Part shown: piece after piece, positions 32,705-41,243 of the stretch | How positions within the stretch are numbered: position 1 is the stretch's first letter | How the letters are laid out: each line of letters opens with the position of its first letter | Source of the DNA: CAWDXG01 sp963822115 | GTDB taxonomy: Bacteria > Myxococcota_A > Polyangia > Polyangiales > Polyangiaceae | Assembly (NCBI GenBank): GCA_963822115.1 | Contig: CAWGGM010000020.1 | Span: 806,001 to 870,000, forward strand | DNA length: 64,000 nt | Direction of reading: 5' to 3' | Notes under the pieces: model-generated | Seen by the model: the letters and a program-made list of their open reading frames with translations, nothing else | What the model was told of the DNA's origin: nothing | The model's database searches: none | Made by a program: the position numbers and the translations under genes

Positions 32705-35395
32705 TCAACGCCGCGCAAGCAGCGCTTCTAGCGTGCGGATCAGTTCCCGGGCGTCCGACGGCTTGGTCAGATAGGCGTCCGCGCCGGCGTCGTAGCCACG
32801 CAGCGTGTCGATGCGCGCATCCTTGCTGGTCACCATCACGATCGGCACCTCGCGGTAGCGCGGCTCGTTCCGGAGTGCGCGCGTCAGCTCGTAGCCGTCC
32901 ATGCCCGGCATCACCACGTCGGTGGAGACCACGTCGAACGTGTGCTTCCTGGCGATTTCCAACGCTTCGCGTCCGTCCGCGGCGGCCATCACCTCGAAAC
33001 CAGCCTTCGTCAGCTCGCGCTTGATGGTCTCGCGGATCACGTCGCTGTCCTCCGCGATCAGCACGCGGGCACGTGCGGTCGCGCGCGGCTGCGATGCGGG
33101 GACCAGATCGCGGGCTCTGCCTGGTTCGCGCGAGAGCCGCGCCACTTCTGCCAGGTCGACCACCAACAGCACGCGGTCGCCAATCAACGTCGCGCCTGCA
33201 GCACACGGGGCCTCCGCGAGGAGCGGCCCGAGCGACTTGATCACGACCTCGTGGCGACCCAGCACCTGCTGCACGAGCAGTCCCAGCCGGTCCGTGCCGA
33301 CGTCGACGATGATCACCGCGGCACCCTGGGCGTCGCCCAGCGCAACGTTCTCGGCCAACCCCAGCGTCTGGCCGAGGTCGACGACCGGCACCAGCTGTTC
33401 GCCAACCCTGAGGCACATCCCGTCCGCCACGGCTTCGAGCTGACCGCTCCCGATGGCCTGCGCGCTGACCACGGCGTCGAGCGGGATCGCCACCAGCTCG
33501 CCTCCGACGCGCGTCGCGAGCACCTGCGTGATGGCGAGCGTGAGCGGCAGGCGCAGCTCCATCGTGGTGCCGCGCCCCGGCGTCGAGTCGAGATGGATGG
33601 TTCCCTTCAGCTTCTGGATCGTGTCGCGCACGACATCCATGCCGACGCCGCGTCCCGACACGTCCGAAACCTGCGCTGCGGTCGAGAAGCCGGCGCGGAA
33701 GATCAGCTGCAGGCTCTCGGGGTCGCCCAGTGCTTCCGCTTCCTGTTCGGACAGGAGGCCCTTCTCGACCGCCTTGCCCCTGAGGCGCGCGGGATCCATG
33801 CCGGCGCCGTCGTCCTCGATGGTGACGATGATCTGGCCGCCGCGCTGGCCCGCCGACAGGCGCACCAATCCGGTTCGCGGCTTGCCGGCCGCCTCCCGCC
33901 GTTCGGGGCTCTCGATGCCGTGGTCGACCGAGTTCCGCACCAGGTGCAGGAGCGGGTCCTCGAGTCGCTCGACCAGCACCTTGTCCAGCTCGGTCTCGGC
34001 GCCGACAAGCTCCACGTGGACTTCCTTGTCCAGCTTGTGGCTGAGCTCGCGCACCGTGCGCTGGTACTTGGTGAAGAGCCGCGCGATGGGCACCATGCGG
34101 AGCTTCATCACGGTGTCGCGCAGCTGGCCCACGGCCAGACCCAGACTGCCCAGCCCGCTGTCGAGGTCGCCGTAGGTCTCGCCCAGCACGCGCTCGGTGC
34201 GCTGCAGCTCGTCCACCAGGGCTCCAGCGCCGTGCCCGGGAGCGTGCTGCTTCGTGTCGCTGCCGACTGCGGTCGCGAACTTCTTGCGGAGCTGGGCGAC
34301 CTCGCGCAGGAGCGCACCCTGCACTTCCGCCGCGGCGGCGAGGCGCCCCCGGGCGAGGACGGTCTCGCCGACCAGGTTCATCAGCTGGTCGACCTTTCCG
34401 AAGTCGATGCGCAGCGTGCCCTGCGACGTGGTGACCGGGCTCGCCGCTCGCGCCGGTCCAGGGACGGATGGTTTCGACGGAACAGGCCCCGGCCCAGCCT
34501 GGGTCGGCGTCGTGCCCGGCGCGGTCGCCGGCGAGGGCCGGGCAGCGGGCGCTGGAGCGGAAGGATCGGCCAGGCGCGCCAGAATCGGTTTCACGTCAAC
34601 GTCGATCGCCTGCCTGGCGCGGGCGCGGTCGACGATGGCGCGCAGCACGTCCAGCGTCTCGAGCAGCACGTCGATCAGCGCGCGGTCGGAGCTTCGCCGC
34701 CCATCGCGCAGCTCGCCGATGCGGTCCTCGGCGAGGTGCGCCACGCGGTTCATCTTCTTGAGCCCCGCAAAGGCGCTCGAACCCTTGAGCGTGTGCAGGT
34801 CGCGGAAGATCTCGCCGACCAGCTCCGGGTCCTGTCCGCGCTCCTCGAGCAGCATGAGCCGCTCGGATAGGCCGTCGAGGCGTTCGACGCATTCGTCGAG
34901 GAACGCTGCGATCATGTCTTCGGCCAGCTCGGGAACCCAGCGCGACTCCTCGTCGACCTCGGGCTCTCCAGCCTGCGCGTCGGGTGCCGCTGGCGTGGTC
35001 GCGGGGGGCGCCGCTTCCGGGACGGGTGCCCCTCCGGTCTCCGCCGCGCCGCCCGCACGCAGTCGCTGGGCGTGAGCCCGGAGCTCCGACTCGTCGACGC
35101 GCGCGCCCGATGCGTCGTGCTCGCCCAGTGCGACGGCTGCCGCCTCGAGCGTGGCGAGCGCCGCGTCGAGCTCCGGCCCTGGGGCGCCGGCGCTGTCGAC
35201 CACGGCGCGCGCGAGCTCGGCTACGCCATCGGCGCCAAGCAGTGCGGCGTCCACGATGAGCGGCACCAGCGCGATGGCCACCTCGGCGGTGCGCTGCGCG
35301 CTGTCGGTTCCTTCCAGAGCGATGCGCGCCGCGTCGATGCGCGAGGGAGCGAGCGCCAGGAACAGCTCGTACAGCTCCGAGGAACCGAGAGGCAC
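32705..35395 (-). CDS. CheA-type hybrid histidine kinase (Hpt-CheA-CheW-REC)
   Basis: An 896-aa cytoplasmic chemotaxis-like kinase (GTG start at 35395). The Hpt domain (about 158-262) has His201 in DLHTLKGSSAF. A Pro/Ala linker precedes the dimerisation helices (about 340-450). The ATPase domain has HLVRNSVDHGIE, EDDGAGMD and SGRGVGMDVV. A CheW domain (about 635-770) follows, and a C-terminal receiver carries Asp826 in STDVVMPGMDG and the Lys of YLTKP. This FrzE-like layout is typical of myxobacterial chemosensory systems (motility or other outputs). No methyl-accepting protein, CheW, CheR or CheB gene is next to it, so it is an orphan kinase. The first 115 residues form an extra helical segment. 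Confidence 0.93.
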   Translation of the reverse strand: MPLGSSELYELFLALAPSRIDAARIALEGTDSAQRTAEVAIALVPLIVDAALLGADGVAELARAVVDSAGAPGPELDAALATLEAAAVALGEHDASGARVDESELRAHAQRLRAGGAAETGGAPVPEAAPPATTPAAPDAQAGEPEVDEESRWVPELAEDMIAAFLDECVERLDGLSERLMLLEERGQDPELVGEIFRDLHTLKGSSAFAGLKKMNRVAHLAEDRIGELRDGRRSSDRALIDVLLETLDVLRAIVDRARARQAIDVDVKPILARLADPSAPAPAARPSPATAPGTTPTQAGPGPVPSKPSVPGPARAASPVTTSQGTLRIDFGKVDQLMNLVGETVLARGRLAAAAEVQGALLREVAQLRKKFATAVGSDTKQHAPGHGAGALVDELQRTERVLGETYGDLDSGLGSLGLAVGQLRDTVMKLRMVPIARLFTKYQRTVRELSHKLDKEVHVELVGAETELDKVLVERLEDPLLHLVRNSVDHGIESPERREAAGKPRTGLVRLSAGQRGGQIIVTIEDDGAGMDPARLRGKAVEKGLLSEQEAEALGDPESLQLIFRAGFSTAAQVSDVSGRGVGMDVVRDTIQKLKGTIHLDSTPGRGTTMELRLPLTLAITQVLATRVGGELVAIPLDAVVSAQAIGSGQLEAVADGMCLRVGEQLVPVVDLGQTLGLAENVALGDAQGAAVIIVDVGTDRLGLLVQQVLGRHEVVIKSLGPLLAEAPCAAGATLIGDRVLLVVDLAEVARLSREPGRARDLVPASQPRATARARVLIAEDSDVIRETIKRELTKAGFEVMAAADGREALEIARKHTFDVVSTDVVMPGMDGYELTRALRNEPRYREVPIVMVTSKDARIDTLRGYDAGADAYLTKPSDARELIRTLEALLARR

Positions 35396-35439
35396 GGCGT
35401 TGACGCTAGCGCAGCGCGGCCCGCAAGGGGAGGGTCGGT

Positions 35440-35796
35440 TCAGTGCGCGGGTCTAGGCAGCCGGCGCGCCGGGGTGCGCGACAGCGTCACGCGCAGGACC
35501 TGCTCGCCGCGGAGCAGCGTGAGCTTGACCTTGTCGCCAACGTCGCCCGATAGAGCCTGGTGGATCTGCTTGGCACTCAGCATCCGCACGTCCTTGCCGT
35601 CGATCAGCAGGATCTGGTCGTCCTGGCGCAGGCCGGCCTTGGCGGCGGCTAGACCTGGCGGTACGTCCCGCACGTAGAGCGTGCCGTTGGGCGCCTGGCC
35701 CAGCACGGCCCCGATGGTTCCGCGTTGGGGCGCGCAGCCCGGGAGCGGAACCAGCAGCGCCGCGGCGAGCAAGCAGGTGCGGACGACGGGGCTCAC
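35440..35796 (-). CDS. Small PDZ-domain lipoprotein
   Basis: A 118-aa lipoprotein (signal ending LPGC) that is essentially one PDZ domain: LYVRDVPPGLAAAKAGLRQDDQIL and IDGKDV, with GDKVKLTLLRG strands. PDZ domains bind the C-termini of other proteins, often next to proteases; none is adjacent here. The GTG start overlaps the argJ stop as GTGA, so it is translated by coupling as the second gene of the argJ unit. The functional link to arginine synthesis is unclear. Confidence 0.82.
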   Translation of the reverse strand: MSPVVRTCLLAAALLVPLPGCAPQRGTIGAVLGQAPNGTLYVRDVPPGLAAAKAGLRQDDQILLIDGKDVRMLSAKQIHQALSGDVGDKVKLTLLRGEQVLRVTLSRTPARRLPRPAH

Positions 35797-37016
35797 GAGC
35801 GATAGCCCGCGTTGACGTCCACGTAGCCGTGCCCGAGATCGCTCGTCAGATAGCTGAAGCGGCCCGGTCCGTTGCCGAGCCCGATCTCGATGACGTAGTC
35901 GGGGCCGGCCAGGATCGCGGCCGCGCGCTGCTCGGCATCTCCCCCGACGCCCACTCCGTCGCGGACGATCTCAACGTCGCCGATGGCGATGCGGGCGCGT
36001 GCCGGGTCGAATGCGACGCCGGCGCGCCCGGCGGCGGCGAGCAGCCGCCCCCAGTTCGCGTCCTTGCCGTGGAGCGCCGTCTTGACGAGCAGCGATGTGG
36101 CGACCGTGCGCGCGACGATGCGCGCGTCGTCGTCGTCTTGCAGCCCCACGACGCGGATCTCGGCGACGTGGGCGGCGCCTTCGCCATCGGCGACCATCGA
36201 ACGCGCCAGCTCGCTGCAGACTTCGCCGAGCGCGGGGGCGAGCTGTGCCGCGCCCAGCGACAGCCCCGACGCGCCCGAGGCCAGCGCCAGCACGCAGTCG
36301 TTCGTGCTGGTGTCGCCGTCGACGCTGCAGGCGTTGAAGCTCCGGTCCACCGCTTCAGCCAGGGCACGCTCGAGCTCCTCGCGTCCGATGGCTGCATCCG
36401 TGAACAGGAAGGCGAGCATCGTGGCGTGGGGTGGGCCGGGGCGCGCTGTCTGCACGCGCGCCGGCGCGAGGTCCGGGTGGATCATGCCCGCGCCCTTGGC
36501 CATGCCGAGCACGCGGACCTGCCCACCCGCGACAGCGATGTCCCGGTGCGAGATCTTCTCCCAGCGATCGGTGGTGCAGATCGCTCGCGCGAAATCGCCG
36601 GACCGTTCCGGCGAAAGGCCCTGCGCGAGGTCGGCGGCGCGCGCGGCGATGCGCTCGGCTGGCAATAGCGCTCCGATGACGCCGGTCGATGCCGGCAACA
36701 CCTCGCGCGGGTCGACGCCGAGGGCGCCGGCGATGGCCGCGCTGGATGCGATCGTCGCTTCGAACCCGGCCTGGCCCGTGCAGGCGTTGGCGCAGCCGCT
36801 GTTGACCAGCACGGCGCGGGCGCGTCCCGCCTGCAGCCGTTCGGCGGCGACGTCTACCGGCGCCGCGCGCACCAGGTTGGCCGTGAGCATGCCGACCGCG
36901 ACGGCGGGCTCGTCGGCCACTGCCAGGGCCACGTCGTCGCGGCCGTCGCGGCGGATGCCGGCGGAGGTCGCGGAAAACCGGAAGCCGGCTACGGTCACGT
37001 GTTTCGAGTCGCTCAT
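35793..37016 (-). CDS. argJ: Bifunctional glutamate N-acetyltransferase / ornithine acetyltransferase
   Basis: A 407-aa enzyme of arginine synthesis that moves the acetyl group from N-acetylornithine to glutamate and may use acetyl-CoA. Hallmarks are NSGCANACTGQ, the STGVIGALLP loop, MAKGAGMIHPDLA, and the self-cleavage site HATMLAF with nucleophilic Thr199. The second half has CSVDGDTSTND and GKDANWGRLLAAAGRAG. The precursor should cut itself before Thr199 into alpha and beta chains. The start at 37016 gives the normal length. No other arg genes are nearby. Its stop overlaps the PDZ lipoprotein start, and a small lipoprotein gene lies 6 bp upstream. Confidence 0.97.
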   Translation of the reverse strand: MSDSKHVTVAGFRFSATSAGIRRDGRDDVALAVADEPAVAVGMLTANLVRAAPVDVAAERLQAGRARAVLVNSGCANACTGQAGFEATIASSAAIAGALGVDPREVLPASTGVIGALLPAERIAARAADLAQGLSPERSGDFARAICTTDRWEKISHRDIAVAGGQVRVLGMAKGAGMIHPDLAPARVQTARPGPPHATMLAFLFTDAAIGREELERALAEAVDRSFNACSVDGDTSTNDCVLALASGASGLSLGAAQLAPALGEVCSELARSMVADGEGAAHVAEIRVVGLQDDDDARIVARTVATSLLVKTALHGKDANWGRLLAAAGRAGVAFDPARARIAIGDVEIVRDGVGVGGDAEQRAAAILAGPDYVIEIGLGNGPGRFSYLTSDLGHGYVDVNAGYRS

Positions 37017-37022
37017 GTCGGG

Positions 37023-37283
37023 CTATCCGGTGGTCGCATCGGCGGCATCCGACGCTCCGGCGTCGGTTCCGCCCTCCTGGGACGGATCGATCGGCTTGCC
37101 GGCCTCGTTGTTGTAGCGGAAACACGCCCCCGCGCGGCACACGAAGCCGGCCGCGCAGTCGCCCGGGTGGTCCACCCTGCAGCCCGGCGGCTGCTGGCTG
37201 CCGAGCACGCAGCCGCCCAGCGACGCCAGCGCCGCCAGAAGCGCGAGCCCCAGCGTGTTCCGCCGTTTCACAGCGGCAATCAT
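37023..37283 (-). CDS. Small Cys-containing lipoprotein
   Basis: An 86-aa lipoprotein: basic start (AVKRRNTLG), hydrophobic core, lipobox SLGGC, then a short region with four further Cys (GCRVDHPGDC, GFVCRAGACF) and an acidic DAGASDAADATT tail. The Cys pattern resembles one unit of the Cys-rich modules seen elsewhere in this window. It lies 6 bp before argJ and is probably the first gene of that operon. Function unknown. Confidence 0.62.
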   Translation of the reverse strand: MIAAVKRRNTLGLALLAALASLGGCVLGSQQPPGCRVDHPGDCAAGFVCRAGACFRYNNEAGKPIDPSQEGGTDAGASDAADATTG

Positions 37284-37365
37284 ATCAGCACCCCGGTGGC
37301 CCGAGGAGGGCCGGCTCCGGCTTGACTCGCCCGGCGCCGTGCGTATGCTCGCGCCCCCTGTAAGC

Positions 37366-37441
37366 GCCAGCTTAGCTCAGTTGGTAGAGCAGCGGTTTCG
37401 TAAACCGCAGGTCTCCGGTTCAAGTCCGGAAGCTGGCTCCA
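37366..37441 (+). tRNA. tRNA-Thr (anticodon CGT)
   Basis: A complete cloverleaf of 76 nt with encoded CCA. The acceptor arms GCCAGCT and AGCTGGC pair, the D-arm has GCTCAGTTGGTAGAGC, the anticodon stem GCGGT/ACCGC holds the loop TTCGTAA (anticodon CGT), and the T-arm is CCGGTTCAAGTCCGG. It reads the Thr codon ACG. Confidence 0.97.
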
Positions 37442-37584
37442 CGAAGTTGCTTCGGTTTTCGCGATTGCTTGCTGCACGGGCGCAGCAAGACCTTCGCGCT
37501 TTCCCGCGGCGCTTCGCGCGCCGGCAACAACGCTCCCGACCCGCCCGCGGAGCCGGGGTCGCGGCGCGCTCCGCTACAGGCGGC

Positions 37585-39882
37585 TCACTTCTTCACGAAC
37601 CTCTGGACGAGCTCCCTGAGCGCCGCTGCGTCGAACGGCTTCTCCATGCGCTCGTTCGGGACGCGATCAAGAAAGGTGGTCGCGGAGGGCGTGAAAGCGC
37701 CACCGGTGACAAAGACCATGCGCAGCGCGTCCTCCGGGCGACTGTCGGCGAGCCGCTCGTACAGCTCCATGCCCGACATCTCCGGCATCATAAGGTCGGA
37801 CAGGATCACGTCGAACGATCTACTTTCGAGCAGGTCGAGCGCGTCCTTCGCCGAGGCCACAACGGTCACATCGTGGCCGCGCAGCACGCGCCTGATCGCC
37901 ACGCCGACGGCTCGGTCATCGTCCACCACGAGCACGGCGGCGCGGCGCGCCACTGACTGTCGGGGCGCGGCATCCGGGCGTACCGTCTCGTCGCGACGTG
38001 TGGCCGCGGGCAGCATGACGCGGAAGGTCGCGCCACCGCCCGGGCGGTTTCCAGCTGTGATCTCGCCCCCCAGACTGGTCACGATGTTGTGACAGATCCA
38101 GAGGCCGAGCCCGGTGCCGATGCCAACCGGTTTGGTGGTGAAGAATGGGTCGAAAATGCGATTCATCGCGCTTTCGGAAATTCCCGGCCCGGTGTCACGG
38201 ACCTCGACAACGGCGCGCCCCTCCGCGTCGGTAGAGGTCACCACGCGAATCTCGTTCGCGCCGACGGCTCTCTCCGGCAGCGCTTGAGCGGCGTTGACCA
38301 GCAGGTTCACGAAGACCTGGCCCAGCCGGGCGTCGTCCGCCTCGACCAACGGGGTGGTCGCGTAGTCCTTCACAAGCCGCGCGCGGTGTTTGATCTCGTT
38401 GAACGCCATGTCGATGGAGAGCTCGAGCACGGGTCGCAGGTCGATGACGGCGAGACGCTGCTCTTCGGCGCGCGAGAAGGTCTTGAGCTCGCGCACGATC
38501 TTCTTGATCCGCTCCGCCCCGTCGTGGCTCTCGACGGCCAGCTCCGCCCACTCCGCCAGCTGTGCGGTAGGCACGCTGTGGTCGGGCTTCATCTCCTCGA
38601 CCAGTATCTCGAGATTTGCCATCACGTATGCGAGCGGGTTGTTGATCTCGTGCGCAACCCCGGCGGCGAGCGTGCCCACCGAGGCCATGCGGTCCGCGAA
38701 GATGAGCTGCCGCTGCAGCTGCTCGTGCTCCTCTTTGGCCTGCTTCTCGGCGGTCATGTCCCGGAACACGACTACCGCACCGCTGACCGTGCCGTCGGGG
38801 TGACGCATCGGTGCGAAGGTGCTGGCTATGAGCAGCTTCGCTCCACCCCGCGCCACGAGTAGCGCTTCGCTCCCGATGCCCGCTATCGAGCCCTCGCGGA
38901 TGGATCGCTCGACCAGCGGCGCCGCTGTGGTGCCGGTGTCCGTGACGATGTTGAAGACGTCGTGCAGGTGCAGCCCGGCGGCGTCGTTTGCCGACCAGCC
39001 GGTGAGTTTCTCGGCCACCGGGTTCATGCGAGTGATCACGGCGTCCGCGTCGGTCGCGATGACTCCGTCGGCAATGCTGTTCAGCGTCGTCGTCAGGCTC
39101 TCCGTCAGTTCGAGCAGGGCCAAGCGGGCTTGTCGCTCCTCGGTCACGTCGCGCGCGACCGCATACACCAGGCCCCGGTCAACGTCCGACACCGACCGCC
39201 ATTCGAACCAACGGTAGCTGCCGTCTTTGCATCGATACCGGTTGCCGAGATCGAGCAGTGGCTGACCCGACGCCAAGCCCTGGCGGGCCGCCAGCACGTG
39301 CGCCCGGTCGTCGGGATGGACGAACTCGATCGAGGGTCGCGAGGTCAGCTCTTCCGGTGTCCAGCCCAGCGTCTTCGACCACGACGGGCTGACGCGCTTC
39401 ATGTAGCCGTCGAATCCCGCGACACACAGATTGTCGAGCGACATCTCGAAGAACTCGGCGGCGCCGGCGACGGAATCACGATTCCATAGATCGTCGGTAT
39501 CGATGCAACTGCCGACGATGCCCGCGAGTCCATCGGTGCCAACAAGCGGGGCGCCGCGAAGCAGCACGCGACGATAGGCGCCGTCATGGCGCCGGAGCCG
39601 CGCCTCCAGATCGAAGGCCTGGTGCTTCTGGACGCCGTCAGCGCACGCTCCCACGACCGCCGCCCGGTCATCCGGATGAAATGTCTCGAGCCAACCGTCG
39701 CTCATCTCCTCGTGGAACGTGCGACCGGTGAACGCGAGCCACGCGCTGTTGACGTATTCGCATTTCGCCTCGCGGCCGACGTGCCACGTCATCGTTGGCA
39801 CCTGCTCGATCAGTGCGCGATACTGCTCGAAATTGTCCGGCTTCATGCGAATCGGGCCCGGAGCAAGGGGCAATTCAAGCAT
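37585..39882 (-). CDS. PAS-PAS-PAS hybrid histidine kinase with receiver
   Basis: A 765-aa cytoplasmic sensor kinase. Three PAS domains lie at about 20-130 (FHPDDRAAVV), 143-250 (FVHPDDRAHV, MKRVSPSWSKTLGW) and 258-380 (NPVAEKLTGW, VVFRDMTAEK). The histidine kinase core has His411 in AAGVAHEINNPL, NLLVNAAQAL, DTGPGIS and GTGLGLWI. The C-terminal receiver has Asp696 in ILSDLMMPEMSG and the conserved Lys in RMEKPFD. All catalytic residues are present. It has no transmembrane segment, so it senses an internal signal, perhaps redox or a bound ligand. The ATG at 39882 is used; Met13 (39846) is an alternative. No response regulator gene is adjacent. Confidence 0.93.
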   Translation of the reverse strand: MLELPLAPGPIRMKPDNFEQYRALIEQVPTMTWHVGREAKCEYVNSAWLAFTGRTFHEEMSDGWLETFHPDDRAAVVGACADGVQKHQAFDLEARLRRHDGAYRRVLLRGAPLVGTDGLAGIVGSCIDTDDLWNRDSVAGAAEFFEMSLDNLCVAGFDGYMKRVSPSWSKTLGWTPEELTSRPSIEFVHPDDRAHVLAARQGLASGQPLLDLGNRYRCKDGSYRWFEWRSVSDVDRGLVYAVARDVTEERQARLALLELTESLTTTLNSIADGVIATDADAVITRMNPVAEKLTGWSANDAAGLHLHDVFNIVTDTGTTAAPLVERSIREGSIAGIGSEALLVARGGAKLLIASTFAPMRHPDGTVSGAVVVFRDMTAEKQAKEEHEQLQRQLIFADRMASVGTLAAGVAHEINNPLAYVMANLEILVEEMKPDHSVPTAQLAEWAELAVESHDGAERIKKIVRELKTFSRAEEQRLAVIDLRPVLELSIDMAFNEIKHRARLVKDYATTPLVEADDARLGQVFVNLLVNAAQALPERAVGANEIRVVTSTDAEGRAVVEVRDTGPGISESAMNRIFDPFFTTKPVGIGTGLGLWICHNIVTSLGGEITAGNRPGGGATFRVMLPAATRRDETVRPDAAPRQSVARRAAVLVVDDDRAVGVAIRRVLRGHDVTVVASAKDALDLLESRSFDVILSDLMMPEMSGMELYERLADSRPEDALRMVFVTGGAFTPSATTFLDRVPNERMEKPFDAAALRELVQRFVKK

Positions 39883-39962
39883 GCTTCGCGGTGAGCGGCA
39901 CCCGGAGACACGAACCCGTGGCGATCGAGTATGCCGGGCGGCGAAGTCGAGTAGGCCGCAGA

Positions 39963-40532
39963 CTAGTGCAGCGTCGCTGGCGTGCCTGCGGTGGCTGGGG
40001 CTTTCGGGCGGATGCCGACCGGCGGCGGGCGCGCCACCACTGCGGCGAGTTGCTCGGCGAACGCGCGCAGCTTGGCGCGGTGTGTCCCCCGAGCCAGGTC
40101 GCGGTCGCGGACGCGCAGCCGCCCGACCGGCTCCCGCATGGACAGCTCCGCCATCTGCCGGAAGGTGCGCCGGTGCGCGCTACCGCCATGGGACAGGAAG
40201 AACGCGACTTCTCCCAGCCGTGCACGATTTTCATCGAGGAATGTACGCACCGGGACCGAGACGGAACCGGCCCAGACCGGTGTGCCGACAACGACCAGAT
40301 CGTAGTGCGACGGATCGTGCTCCAGTGGTTTGAGCTCCGTGGAGTGCCCCAGCCGTGCCTCGAAGCCCGAGCGGATGAAGCCGATAAGCCCGCGGCGCCG
40401 GTCCTGTCGTTCCTGCAGGCGCGCGATGTCGGACTGCACTGCCGACAGTTCCAGGCTCTGGCGGATCTCGTCGGCCAGCGCTGCCGTGTTGCCGGTCCGC
40501 GAGTAGAAGACGATCAAGACCTTCTTATCCAT
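39963..40532 (-). CDS. Flavodoxin-fold protein
   Basis: A 189-aa protein. GAGGGGG lies upstream of the ATG at 40532. The start MDKKVLIVFYSRTGNTAAL carries the FMN phosphate loop (SRTGNT), and YDLVVVGTPVWAGSVSVPV is the second flavin-binding loop of the flavodoxin/NADPH-quinone reductase-like group. It probably transfers electrons or reduces small molecules in the cytoplasm. The last 35 residues are Pro/Ala-rich and less conserved. No redox partner gene is adjacent. Confidence 0.85.
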   Translation of the reverse strand: MDKKVLIVFYSRTGNTAALADEIRQSLELSAVQSDIARLQERQDRRRGLIGFIRSGFEARLGHSTELKPLEHDPSHYDLVVVGTPVWAGSVSVPVRTFLDENRARLGEVAFFLSHGGSAHRRTFRQMAELSMREPVGRLRVRDRDLARGTHRAKLRAFAEQLAAVVARPPPVGIRPKAPATAGTPATLH

Positions 40533-40686
40533 GGTTGGTTCCCCCTCGGCGCCCACTGCCTGCACCTACCGTGCCCAGCGTCGAGCGCGCGGCCGGCGCG
40601 AGCGACGCGCAGCCGCTGCGTCGCGGGCTTGGAGTCCGCGAAACGCCTTCGCTTCGGCGCGCGGCCGATGGCGCGACGCTTGCTTC

Positions 40687-41139
40687 TTACTTCCGCGCCA
40701 GCAGTCCGGTGGCTTCGCGTGTCACGATCGCCTTGAAGACCTCGCCGGCCCGCGTGGCGTCCTCGACGCGGCCCACGTCGGAAAGACTCACGATGCCCAC
40801 GGGGTTGTTCCACGCGTCGACGACCACGACGCGCGACTTCTGCGCGTGGGTCAGCTTGTCCTCCACGTGGTGTAGCGAGTCGTCCGCCCGGCAGGTGATG
40901 ACATCGCGTGTCATGATCTCGGCCACGGCGCCCTGCGCGGAACGCCCCTGCGCGACAGTGCGGATTGCAATGTCGCGGTCCGTGATCACGCCCGCCAGAC
41001 GGCCATTGTCCTCGACGACAGGCACGATGCCGACCTTATGCTCCGCCATGATTCTCGCGCACGCCTGCACCGACGTTTCTGGCCCGCAGGTGAAGATCTC
41101 GGGTTTCATCACGTCGCGACACGGCACTGCTCTCGCCAT
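40687..41139 (-). CDS. CBS-pair protein
   Basis: A 150-aa protein made of two CBS domains (CRDVMKPEIFTCGPETSVQ...GVITDRDIAI and IMTRDVITCRADDSLHHVE...GIVSLSDVGR). GGAGGAAG lies before the ATG at 41139. CBS pairs bind adenosine ligands such as AMP or ATP and act as energy sensors. It is adjacent to, and on the same strand as, the phosphofructokinase gene 104 bp upstream, so it may be co-expressed. A stand-alone CBS protein has no enzyme activity of its own. Confidence 0.92.
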   Translation of the reverse strand: MARAVPCRDVMKPEIFTCGPETSVQACARIMAEHKVGIVPVVEDNGRLAGVITDRDIAIRTVAQGRSAQGAVAEIMTRDVITCRADDSLHHVEDKLTHAQKSRVVVVDAWNNPVGIVSLSDVGRVEDATRAGEVFKAIVTREATGLLARK

Positions 41140-41243
41140 AGCTTCCTCCTCCTCGCCGTCGCTCCGCGGAGCCACGGTCAGCGGAGTCGGTGTAGCAAGA
41201 GCCGGGCCATGCACACCCGCATGACGCTGCGCGGGACTGGAGC